DNA of 64,000 bases. Source: Lasiosphaeria ovina. Lineage: Eukaryota > Ascomycota > Sordariomycetes > Sordariales > Lasiosphaeriaceae. The notes under the pieces were generated by a model, which did not search any database, was not told the origin of the DNA, and saw nothing but the letters and a program-made list of their open reading frames with translations. Made by a program: the position numbers and the translations under genes. This document shows positions 12,196 through 21,622 of this stretch, in pieces (position 1 is the stretch's first letter; each line of letters starts with the position of its first letter). The DNA is taken from positions 248,001 to 312,000 of the forward strand of contig JAULSN010000003.1 of NCBI GenBank assembly GCA_033439765.1, in the 5' to 3' direction.

Positions 12196-13180
12196 ATGTG
12201 AGTGGCCTCAAACACCGTCCTACCGATTCACGAGCGATGGGAGACTGCCGAGAAAGGGATTTTCTGTTGGATTTGCGTCCAGAATCTCCCCTGAGATTGA
12301 GCAGACTGGCAAACCCTCAAACCCTATCGCCATGACGCTCCTCCAGTCACCATCTCCGACATTTGCACCGCGCGAGCGACGACTTCACACCGCAGAATGC
12401 TGACTTTTTCGCTCTACGCAGGGTTAATCTGACGACCCAGAAGAGGCTCGCCTCGTCCGTGTTGGGCTGCGGCGAGCGCAAGATCTGGCTTGACCCCAAT
12501 GAGGTCAACGAGATCAGCAATGCCAACTCCCGCCAGACAATCCGCAAGCTCGTTGCCGATGGCCTCATCATCCGCAAGCCCGTCACCATGCACTCGCGGT
12601 CGCGCGCCCGTGAGCTGAACCTCGCCCGCCGGAACGGTCGCCACCGTGGCTTCGGAAAGCGGAAGGGTACTGCCGATGCCCGTATGCCCGAGTACGTTAT
12701 ACCCCCATCAGCGCGTTGGATTGGAGGATATTATGGAAGGGAGCGAGGCCTTCACACGGCTTCTTGGAGTGAGATTTCAGGCGCTGACCAAAGTCTTTTT
12801 CACCTCGCACAGGCAGGTTCTGTGGATGCGCCGTCAACGCGTCCTCCGCCGTTTGTTGGTCAAGTACCGCGCCAGCGGCAAGATCGACAAGCACCTCTAC
12901 CACGAGCTGTACCACCTTGCCAAGGGTAACACCTTCAAGCACAAGCGCGGTCTGGTTGAGCACGTACGTTACCCATCCTCGGTCGGCCAGGCTATACCGA
13001 ATGCTAACGCGGCCATGACAGATCCACAAGGCCAAGGCCGAGAAGGCCCGCGACAGGCAGATCAAGGAGGAGATGGACGCCAAACGTGCCCGCACCAAGG
13101 CTGCGCGCGAGCGCAAGCAGGAGAGACAGGCGGCGAAGCGGAGTGCTATTATGGGCGAGGGTGAGGAGGAATCCAAGTAG
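12196..13180 (+). CDS. rpl19: 60S ribosomal protein eL19 (L19)
   Basis: Four coding exons: 12196-12197, 12422-12691, 12813-12963, 13022-13180, giving 193 aa (family about 190-196). Exon 1 contributes only AT; the donor GTGAGT starts with the G that completes an apparent ATG in the genomic DNA, and the mature start codon is AT|G across intron 1 (224 bp, branch CTGAC, CGCAG). Intron 2 (12692-12812, GTACGT/ACAG) and intron 3 (12964-13021, GTACGT, branch GCTAAC, ACAG) restore the eL19 sequence: N-terminus [19 protein letters not shown], then the basic middle ([13 protein letters not shown]) and the long, charged C-terminal helix. eL19 is a structural protein of the large subunit whose C-terminal helix bridges to the small subunit. 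Confidence 0.95.
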
Positions 13181-14277
13181 ATTTCGCTGGTGATTTGAAT
13201 GGCAGACGGACTTCTCGGCGGCCTTGCATTCGGAGTAATCGGTTGGGCTCTTTTCTGGTCGCATTCTCTACCTGTCACAAGCTGCACATGGACGCCGCTC
13301 CAGATGGTCTAGTCCTCTTTGATGCAGCGTGTGGCATATCACACGTGTGGACAGGATCGGGGCTTGCATGTACCGCATTGAAAGCGGAATCTATGGGTTT
13401 GCCAGGGCAGTGATATCCTTGAGAGAATTCAAGTGATGAACCAAGCATGAGGTGGTTTGTCGTGACTTGCCTGATAATTAGGTTCTGGCCAAGTCCATGC
13501 AACTGCGTCCAACAATGTTGATGCTCCAGGTCCGAGTCCAAGCCAGTGCGTACAGAACATTTGACGAGGAAACATCACGGAGCCACAACTAAACGCACAT
13601 CTCTCGCCCAAACACAGCAAACCCCCACACAAAATCTAGTGGGACACCTCCAACTACTACACTACAAAGCGTCACGCAGGGAAGCTCCGGGCGGACCAAA
13701 CTCTAATCCCCACGAAGCAGCTATCTAGGTGCAAAGACGAGGCAAAAACGCGACTGCATGCGCAGCCGTGCATCAACCAAAGACTTGGGTCAGATTGCTT
13801 CAAATTGCCCCTCGAAGAGTGGTGAGGTTGTGCCAGGACATGTCGTCACGCCTCCCAGCCCGTGAAGGCGGAAGGCATTGGATCAGTCGTTTGGAAGCGG
13901 GCTCATCACCCCCAATTGTAGTTGATTGGGGAAAAAAAGAAGGAGAAGTGGACTTTGCTACGGGGTCTGTGGCCGATTTTAATACCGGCTTCCCTGTCCT
14001 GGCCCGTGCACACACTAACTCGCCCCCTGCCGAATGATCAAAGCTTTCCCTCCAGGTCGGCCTCTGTAGCTCCACTATAACTGCCCGCCCTGGTAGGGAC
14101 CGATACCGACCCGCGATAGCACAACGCCCCTCGCCAATCAGCAGGCCTCGAACCTCCAGCCTCTCGCCCTCTCAGGTCTCCCGTCGCTCGGCTTTCGGAT
14201 CTCTTCCGTGTTCGACCGACTCCAAGCTCGACCGGACAGCAGGAGAGCCACGAGCACCAACGATTTCTAGGCAATTG
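13181..14277. other. Spacer between eL19 and SHMT genes
   Basis: No protein or RNA gene is recognised. The ORFs here are short and overlap on both strands. 14040-14270 is C/T-rich and is the likely promoter and leader region of the SHMT gene. Confidence 0.5.
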
Positions 14278-14379
14278 GTAAGTTTGGCCGCTCTGCCGTC
14301 TTCCGCATTTCACTTTTTTTTTCCTCTTGTCAAGTCACTGACGTAGCCTGCCCAGTTTCCCCTCTTTTTTTTTTGCCAG
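14278..14379 (+). other. Probable 5'-UTR intron of the SHMT gene
   Basis: The sequence has a consensus donor GTAAGT at 14278, branch site CACTGACG at about 14336-14343, a long pyrimidine tract and acceptor GCCAG ending at 14379, only two bases before the SHMT start codon. It is inferred from splice signals only. Confidence 0.6.
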
Positions 14380-14381
14380 CC

Positions 14382-16401
14382 ATGTCTGTCACGATCCCAG
14401 CGTTCCGAAGCTCGGCAGCTGTCCGAACCCGTGCCCTCCGAGGTGCGGCATCCGCGGCGACGCCAGCGGCAGCACCAGCGACGTCAACGCTCCTGTCCAC
14501 GGCCATCCACATCCACAGGCACAGGCAGAGGCGGATCTGCAATGCCCCGAGCTTGAGGAGATCGGTCTCGTCACTGAGCAATGACAGCCAGCAACGGGTG
14601 CGTTCTCCAGTCTGCCCCCCTCCGACCCCGAGACGGGGCCGTGCCGACTGGCAGACTTCACGACCTCGTCTTACCTCCTCTTGCACACTTGGCTGACTGG
14701 GACTTTGCTTTTGGGGTGCTTGCAGATACTCGCTGCCCACTTGCAGCAGGCCGATCCCATCATGTACGACATTATCGAACAGGTTGGTTCCTCGCCCGCC
14801 CCTGGATTCGGGGATGTGATTTCCGCGAGAAGAGAACCCCACCGCTGACCGGCGCATTGCTGCGGATCTTAAGGAGAAAGTCAGGCAAAAGCAATTCATC
14901 AACCTGATTCCGTCCGAGAACTTCACCTCGCAGGCCGTCCTCGACGCCTTAGGGAGCCCCATGCAAAGTGCGTATCCGGAGCTTCCCGTATTTGGCAGTA
15001 CCCATGGAAAGAGGTGCTGCTCGCGAGAGAGCTGGGAGCTAACGGGCTCGGTCACAGATAAATACTCGGAAGGCTACCCCGGTGCTCGGTACTATGGCGG
15101 CAACGAGTTTATCGACGCCTCCGAGCGGCTGTGTCAACAGCGGGCGTTGGAGACGTTTGGGCTGGACCCCAAAGAGTGGGGTGTCAACGTTCAGGGTGAG
15201 CATCCCGTACTTCTTGACACTGAAAGCAGGGGAGCTTACACGGCCTGTAGCACTGTCGGGTGCTCCTGCGAACCTCTACGTATACTCGGCTCTTATGGAG
15301 ACTCACGACCGCCTGATGGGACTCGACCTGCCGCACGGCGGCCACCTCTCGCACGGGTACCAGACACCAACCAAGAAGATCTCGTTCGTGTCCAAGTACT
15401 TTGAGACGGTCCCGTACCGCCTCGATGAGGCTACCGGCCACATCGACTACAACAAGCTGGAGGAGCTGGCGATTGCGTTCCGGCCCAAGATCATCGTCGC
15501 GGGCGCCTCGGCCTACAGCCGGCTGATCGACTACGGACGCATGCGCGAGATTTGCGACAAGGTCAACGCCTACCTGCTAGCCGACATGGCGCACATCTCA
15601 GGCCTAGTCGCCGCCAAGGTGATGCCAGGGCCGTTCGGGTTCGCCGACGTGGTGACGACTACGAGCCACAAGTCGCTGCGCGGCCCCCGCGGCGCCCTCA
15701 TCTTCTTCCGGCGCGGCGTGCGACGCACCCACCCCCGCACCGGCGTCGAGGAGCTCTACAACCTCGAGAACCCCATCAACGCGTCCATCTTCCCGGGCCA
15801 CCAGGGCGGACCCCACAACCACACCATCGCGGCGCTGGCCGTGGCGCTCAAGCAAGCGCAGTCGCCCGAGTTCCGCCTGTACCAGTCGCACGTGCTATCC
15901 AACGCCAAGGCGCTGGCGCGGCGCCTTGGCGAGCCCAAGGAGAAGGGCGGCCTCGGGTACACGCTCGTCAGCGGCGGCACGGACAACCACCTGGTGCTAG
16001 CAGACCTAAAGCCGCAGGGCGTCGACGGCAGCCGCGTCGAGCGCGTGCTGGAACTGGTGGGCGTGGCGGCCAACAAGAACACGGTGCCGGGCGACCGGTC
16101 GGCTCTCGTGCCGGGCGGGCTGCGCATGGGCACGCCGGCCATGACGACGCGCGGGTTCAGCGAGGACGACTTCACGCGCGTGGCCGACATTGTCGACCGC
16201 GCCGTGGCCATCGCCGTGCGCATCGACAAGGCGGCGCGCAAGGCGGCCGAGGACAAGGGCGAGACCAAGACGGCCGGCCGCGTCAAGACGTTCCTCGAGT
16301 ACCTCGGCAACGGCGAGACGGTCCCCGAGATTGTTCAGCTGCGCAGCGAGGTTGCCGACTGGGTCGGCACCTACCCCGTGCCGTGGGAGGCCAAGCCGTA
16401 G
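14382..16401 (+). CDS. SHM1: Serine hydroxymethyltransferase, mitochondrial
   Basis: Five exons: 14382-14597, 14726-14782, 14874-14967, 15058-15195, 15251-16401, encoding 551 aa. Introns carry GTGCGT, GTTGGT, GTGCGT and GTGAGC donors. SHMT is a PLP enzyme interconverting serine plus tetrahydrofolate with glycine plus 5,10-methylene-THF. Residues 1 to about 70 are rich in Arg, Ala and Ser and lack acidic residues until the end, a mitochondrial presequence. Then follow the SHMT landmarks: [35 protein letters not shown], and the PLP-lysine motif [13 protein letters not shown] (Lys; usual TTTTHK, here Thr to Ser two residues before Lys). [20 protein letters not shown] and [14 protein letters not shown] near the end are also intact. 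Paralogues without the presequence are cytosolic; this one is placed in mitochondria by its leader. Confidence 0.95.
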
Positions 16402-17680
16402 GACTGCTAGGGTTCCAGGGTTGAGTGGGAAGAGTGGATTGGGAAGTGTGGGAAGGAGGGCGGCTGGGAAGGGGTGAGTTTAACAGTCACTCTTCAGGTA
16501 GCGTAGGGAGGACTTTAGCGAGATTTCGCGCTAGTAATTATTTGTTTTTCTCTTTTCTCTTTTTTTTTTCACACGTTTCTTGTCTCTCTCTATCTCTATC
16601 TCGGGGGACGGACAAACTCCGCTTATCTTATTTAACATTATGAGGCGTTGAAAACGCGGTTTTCTTTTTTGGCAATGGACAAGTTTTATCTGGGATTGAG
16701 ATTTGCCGTGTTGTGATGTGCTGTGATGTGCTATTATGTGTTGTGTTGTCCTGTGCTGTGCTGAGTGTGTTGCGGTCTCACTCACTCAGGTGCTCTTCCC
16801 ATACATATACTTCCTCCCAGATCCGTTCCGCTCGTCAACCCAAGGTCGGGGCCTTATCCTAAGCTAACCTAGGTACAGTACGTATTCAGAGCCAATGCTC
16901 TGGTAGTCCGGGCAATGAATGGTTCGGGAGGTTGTTTCCTCCCCCTGCGCGTGTCAGATCCGGCTGCTAGCTGCTAGCTGTTAGCTGCTGATTCTTATGC
17001 TTTTGTACTGTAATTAGGGGTATCGAGCTGTGAGGACGGTGCCCTGAAGAGAATTTCGATCTTGACTAGGATATTGATATTACATTAACTGGTTGGTGTT
17101 TGGTTGTGTGTGCCTGGTATTGGCCCATTCGCTGTTTAACATTGTTTGTGTGTGTGTGTTTGTGTGGACAATGGGGAAAGAGCGAGTATCACTTCGACAC
17201 ACAAAGTGCAATACGGATTAAGAGACGAATAAAAAGGGGAAAAGCAACAAGAAATTACGGTATATAGAGCCCCCACCAGAAAAAAGCACCCGTGCAAGCT
17301 TCACCACCCTGTTAATGCCTAGGTGGGGATGCAACCAGAAAGGACAGGACAGGAGCCGATTCGATTTCGATTCCACGGCGACAACGCAGGTCGGCTATCA
17401 ATACCAACATTAGGATAGGGTACGGCTCACTACAAAGCCACCGAACCTCGACGGCCGATCGCTAGGTACCCAAGGTATCTTCCAGGTTGGTACTGTGCAT
17501 ACCAACCTAATGCAGGTAAATGAAATACCTATATATTACGACAGGTCTATTCAGAACTAGATGCCCAGCGGAAAAAGGCTTCCCATTGCAAATGGACAGA
17601 TCTCAAGCATTCCCATGCCGGCCGAGCACCTGGTAAGACAAACAAACACAAAACACAATGATTTGCATGCTCTCTCTCTC

Positions 17681-17758
<78 letters not shown>

Positions 17759-18130
17759 AGACTTTCTAAGACACCAACACCACCTAAGCCTCCCCTCTTC
17801 TTCCACTTCCACTTCTATTTCCCTTGTCACCTAGTCTCTTCTTAGAGAACAAAAACGGCACGTTAAACGCCACACACATATACGCCATCTCCGTCTTCGT
17901 CTTCATCTCCGTCGTTATCATCGTTGCCGTCGTCATGGCCGTCATGGAACAATTAAGAACAATATTTCGCCTTGGCAGGCTCTCCGGTATACAAAAAACA
18001 TGGAACGGCCATGCATACATCATATCGTGTGCTCCTCGCTCACTCGCTTGCTCTATCGACCCAGGCCCGCAAAACAAAATGCAATCAAAATAGAGATGTA
18101 CATGGGCATGAATGCCAAACCAACAGCCTC
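16402..18130. other. Convergent 3' spacer between SHMT and the AlkB fusion gene
   Basis: No gene is supported. It holds TG-rich low-complexity DNA at 16705-16775, GCTGCTAGCTG-type repeats at 16962-16990 and the CT microsatellite listed separately. The ORFs across the microsatellite are artefacts of the dinucleotide repeat. Confidence 0.5.
17670..17758. repeat. (CT)n microsatellite
   Basis: An almost uninterrupted CT dinucleotide tract of about 85 bp; the pure run is roughly 17689-17752. It lies in the convergent 3' spacer and is likely length-polymorphic. Confidence 0.95.
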
Positions 18131-21100
18131 TCATGTCGCCGACCTAGCGGGGCCGAGCACCTTGGCGACGGCACTGCGCTGCTTGAACGCCGTGTAGTAC
18201 CGCGCCAGGTGGCCGGCGGCGACGCGCAGCACGGCAACGTCGCCGCGGCCTGCAACGCGCACGATGTCGTGCAGCACGGGCCAGAGCGCGAAGTCGGCGG
18301 GCGACGCCTGAGAACCCCCGGCGATGTAGAGCACCGTCGCCCCTGCTGTTGCTGCTGCTGTGGCTCCGTCGTCGCCGGTGGCTGGAGCTGCCTCGGCGGC
18401 GTACTTCTCCCACTCCGCTAGATCCTTCTTGAGGAGCGCAGAGAGCGAAGGCAGTTCGCGCCTGCTCGACTTCTTCGCATCGGCTCTGGCCACCGCTGCG
18501 TCCTCGCTGCCATCGTCGGCCGCCGCCGCCGCCGCAGCAGTTTGTGCCTGCACCGCGCGCCAGCGAGGAAGCAGGTCCAGGGCCTGCTGCAGGCGGCGGA
18601 AACGCTTGGCCACGTCGGCGGCGGGGAGCTGGTCGTAGCGGCGGCCGGCGCCATAAACAGCGTCGAGGTAGCGGAGGACCGTGTCATGACCCTCGACGAC
18701 AGCACGGGCCGGGTCGTTGTCCTCAAAGCGCGCGTCGCCCTCGACGCTGCCCTTAGCAGCGCCGATGCCGAACTCGGCGAGCGCCAGAGAGACACGCATG
18801 TTGGCAAGCGCGTCGGCGGAGCCAGCAAGGAAGCGCTTGGGAGAGCCGAGGTGAAGCACGTTGAAGCCATCGCCATACCGTGCACCCCAGTCGAACTCGC
18901 TGCTGTGGTTTTCGGTGCCAAAGGCCTGCAGCAGCCGCACGGCTTCGGGCGTCTGGCCGTTAACTACGGCCGCCGCGCCGGCTTTCGTCTTGCTCGTTGC
19001 GCCCTGGCCCCAGATGCGCGACTGGGAGCTGTCCAGAAACGTGCCAATGCGCCGAAATGTCAGACTGATGCGAGCGCCGCCGTACGCCAACTCTGCAGGG
19101 CTCTTATCGCGGTCCGATCGCTTGTCCTGGCGGATGGCGTGCAGCCAGCGCATGTTAGTTGCCAGGCCCATTCGGCAGAGGCTGTTGTGGGGGAGAGCCA
19201 CACGCTCGACGTGGCGCTCGACAGTGCGCCTGGCTTTGTCTGGCACCGCCTCCGTGTCTCGTGCGTTCGACTCATCCTTCTTGGGGACGTCTTTGTCGGG
19301 TCGCTTGGTGCGGAATACCATAGTGCGCTCTGCTCCCAGGCTCACGTTGGCGATGAAGCTGTCGCGAACCACGTCCAACGTCTTGTCACTGTGCTCACTG
19401 ATGTAGTCGCCGCCGGTACGGTAATGCTGTATCAGCACATGGTTCAGCGGATGGCCAAGGTGCTTCTCGACCGCCTCCTTGATCTGCAGCACGGTCGGAG
19501 AGAAGGGCAACAGCGGCGGCGACTCGTCAGCGGGGTGGCGGTAGACGGGGATGCTCCCCTCATCGCCCACCTCCCCTTGCACGGCGATACGACGCGGGAC
19601 CTCGCCGCCCAGCCGCGACATGCCGGCCCAGCTCACTTCGTCCAGCAGGCTTTCAAAGGCATGGTCGGCAAGAGCAGGTGGCAGTACATGGTTGATGATG
19701 GTGGTATCGCCTTCACACAAGGGCTCCGACACGGTGGGGGCCGGGGCCAGTCGGTCCGCAGTGTGTGCACCCGAAGTTTGTGTAACATTCTTGGGCGCAT
19801 TTTCGTCCCTGTCCCCGTCATCAACCTTGTCAGCCATGGAGGTGGACGTGGTGGAGGTAGTGTTTGTGGTTGTGGTTGTTGTAGTGACTTTAGTGGTCGT
19901 GGTCGATGAGGTCACTTTCGAGTCGGGGCTGTCGGCGATTACGGTATTTTCGGGGGTTCGGGGCTGTATGCTCTCGGGTATGTCTGCGTCTGATGCCAAT
20001 TTCTTGTCGACTTCTTTGGGAGTTTGTGTCTCGGGCGACATTGTCTGGGAATTCTGGTCCGAGCCCTGCGATCTCAGCCGCCGTTTGGCTCTTACTCGGA
20101 TTCTGGTAGGCTCAGGTTTAGCGCTCGAGCTAGAACTTGCGGCAGCCGATGCAAGTGGCCGGTGAGGCAGGTTGGAGACGCGGGGCGGACCTTTAGGGGA
20201 GCCTTCTTTTTCTCGGCTGCTCTGGTTGGTCGCAGCCGCCAGCGAGTCAGTCACCTGTGACTCACTCTCGTCATCCTCGCCCTTGGGGGACAACGGCCGG
20301 GCTAGGTATTCGGGGTCGACTTCCAAGGGCGAGCTGTCGTCAACTGGCAGGGCGCGCCTTGACGTGGTAGAACTGGTTCTAGACTGCGTGTCGCATTTGA
20401 GACTCGCAGCTGTGCCCTTCTTCGTTGCGCCGCCGCCGCTGCTGCTGCTGGTGGTGGTGGCCGGTCTGCTGTCTGTCTTATCATCCGCGGCTACCACGGG
20501 TTGAATCGGCGGTGAAGCTGTCGCGCTCTCTCCTTTGTCATGCTGACGCCGACGTTGCGACTGCCGTGCAGCGGCGGGCTCGGCCGGCTCAATCGCGGAC
20601 TCTGGCTTCGGTACTTCGGCAGGCGCTGCGAGTGTATCTGAAGGGGGGCCATCACCGTCTAGACTCAGCGTCATGGTAGATATAAATGGGGATAGACCTG
20701 TCCCAGGCCGGTCTTGCGGGCTGGATGATGGAGGGCGGGGACGTACGGGTGATTCCTGGCTGGCACCACTCCCGTCTGCCGCTCCAGTCGCTCCCGCGTT
20801 GCCCCTCTCTCGTCTTCCAACAGCCGATGACCGTGAAGTTTCTGACTTCTTCTTCTTGGGCGGCGGCGGTGGCGCCAGCTGCTCCAAGGCCGCCTCGGCC
20901 GGTATCACCTCGCTGCCCGTCAGCTGCATGAGCTGCCGCAGCGCGTTCATGTGCCGCATCTCGTCTCGGAAGCCGCAGCAGTCCTCGACGACCGTCATGC
21001 CGTAGCCGTGTCTCCCCGCATCAAATGCCGTGGCATAGATGCTGATGTTGGTCAGAACCCCGCACACGTACATCTCGGTCACAAACCGCCCTCGAAGCAG

Positions 21101-21622
21101 CTGGACGAGCTGCTGCTGGCCCGAGGCAAAAGCGCTGTAATGCGTCTTAGTGAAGATGACATCGCCGCCCGCCTCGGCCGCTGCTTGGATGCTGGGGGCC
21201 AGCTCGGCGCCAGGGGTGCCTGCCCGGACGCACGCCGGCTTCTCGCTCCCGTCAGCGGCGAGGCTAAGAAAGGCCTCGTGGTCGGCCTCGGCGGCCTCGC
21301 TATCGTGCTCCCTCGATACTTGCTGACGTCCCCGACTCGGCCGCTGCACCACCGGGACGTGGGACGTAATGATCTGGTCGCTCTCGACGGATAGCGGACG
21401 GTGCTCCTCAAACTCGCTTCGCACCCAGATGACATCGCCGGCGCCAGACTCTCGAAAGGCTTTGGCAAAGGCAAGGATGCGAGAAAGCAAGCCTTCGGGG
21501 CCGCTCACGGGTAGTGCTCCGTCGGGGGAAACGAAGTCATTCTGGACGTCAAAGACGAGAAGAGCTTTGCGAGTCCGCAGGGTGGGAAGTACCGACGGAC
21601 TGATGGGGAAAGGGGTAGGCAT
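18131..21622 (-). CDS. Isochorismatase-like / AlkB-like 2OG-Fe(II) dioxygenase / GST-like fusion protein
   Basis: Single-exon ORF of 1163 aa from the ATG at 21622 (an upstream ATG at 21697 adds 25 hydrophobic residues not typical of the family). Residues about 18-260 are an isochorismatase-like cysteine hydrolase with the putative triad D25 (LLVFDVQNDF), K159 (VIFTKTH) and C187 (VCGVLTN). Residues about 260-640 are Ser/Pro/Thr-rich, basic and probably disordered. Residues about 660-870 are an AlkB-type dioxygenase with all iron and 2OG ligands: H744-x-D746, H828 and R851-x5-R857. The C-terminus (about 930-1163) resembles a GST: thioredoxin-like segment around RVSLALAEFG, then helices. AlkB proteins oxidatively remove alkyl groups from DNA or RNA bases, so a nucleic-acid repair or modification role is inferred. 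The isochorismatase and GST-like parts have no assigned substrate. Confidence 0.85.
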   Translation of the reverse strand: MPTPFPISPSVLPTLRTRKALLVFDVQNDFVSPDGALPVSGPEGLLSRILAFAKAFRESGAGDVIWVRSEFEEHRPLSVESDQIITSHVPVVQRPSRGRQQVSREHDSEAAEADHEAFLSLAADGSEKPACVRAGTPGAELAPSIQAAAEAGGDVIFTKTHYSAFASGQQQLVQLLRGRFVTEMYVCGVLTNISIYATAFDAGRHGYGMTVVEDCCGFRDEMRHMNALRQLMQLTGSEVIPAEAALEQLAPPPPPKKKKSETSRSSAVGRRERGNAGATGAADGSGASQESPVRPRPPSSSPQDRPGTGLSPFISTMTLSLDGDGPPSDTLAAPAEVPKPESAIEPAEPAAARQSQRRRQHDKGESATASPPIQPVVAADDKTDSRPATTTSSSSGGGATKKGTAASLKCDTQSRTSSTTSRRALPVDDSSPLEVDPEYLARPLSPKGEDDESESQVTDSLAAATNQSSREKEGSPKGPPRVSNLPHRPLASAAASSSSSAKPEPTRIRVRAKRRLRSQGSDQNSQTMSPETQTPKEVDKKLASDADIPESIQPRTPENTVIADSPDSKVTSSTTTTKVTTTTTTTNTTSTTSTSMADKVDDGDRDENAPKNVTQTSGAHTADRLAPAPTVSEPLCEGDTTIINHVLPPALADHAFESLLDEVSWAGMSRLGGEVPRRIAVQGEVGDEGSIPVYRHPADESPPLLPFSPTVLQIKEAVEKHLGHPLNHVLIQHYRTGGDYISEHSDKTLDVVRDSFIANVSLGAERTMVFRTKRPDKDVPKKDESNARDTEAVPDKARRTVERHVERVALPHNSLCRMGLATNMRWLHAIRQDKRSDRDKSPAELAYGGARISLTFRRIGTFLDSSQSRIWGQGATSKTKAGAAAVVNGQTPEAVRLLQAFGTENHSSEFDWGARYGDGFNVLHLGSPKRFLAGSADALANMRVSLALAEFGIGAAKGSVEGDARFEDNDPARAVVEGHDTVLRYLDAVYGAGRRYDQLPAADVAKRFRRLQQALDLLPRWRAVQAQTAAAAAAADDGSEDAAVARADAKKSSRRELPSLSALLKKDLAEWEKYAAEAAPATGDDGATAAATAGATVLYIAGGSQASPADFALWPVLHDIVRVAGRGDVAVLRVAAGHLARYYTAFKQRSAVAKVLGPARSAT

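Noticed and set aside
12198..12421. Possible snoRNA in the long first intron of eL19
   Set aside because: CTGA sequences occur but no paired C box (RUGAUGA) or guide arrangement was found.
15552..16424. 290-codon Arg/Gly-rich ORF over SHMT
   Set aside because: Out-of-frame shadow of the last SHMT exon.
17561..17845. 94-codon plus-strand and 75-codon minus-strand ORFs
   Set aside because: Both are read through the CT microsatellite (Ser/Leu and Arg/Glu runs) and have no other content.
18542..19909. 455-codon plus-strand ORF opposite the AlkB fusion gene
   Set aside because: Shadow frame of the GC-rich fusion gene; the minus strand carries intact catalytic motifs.
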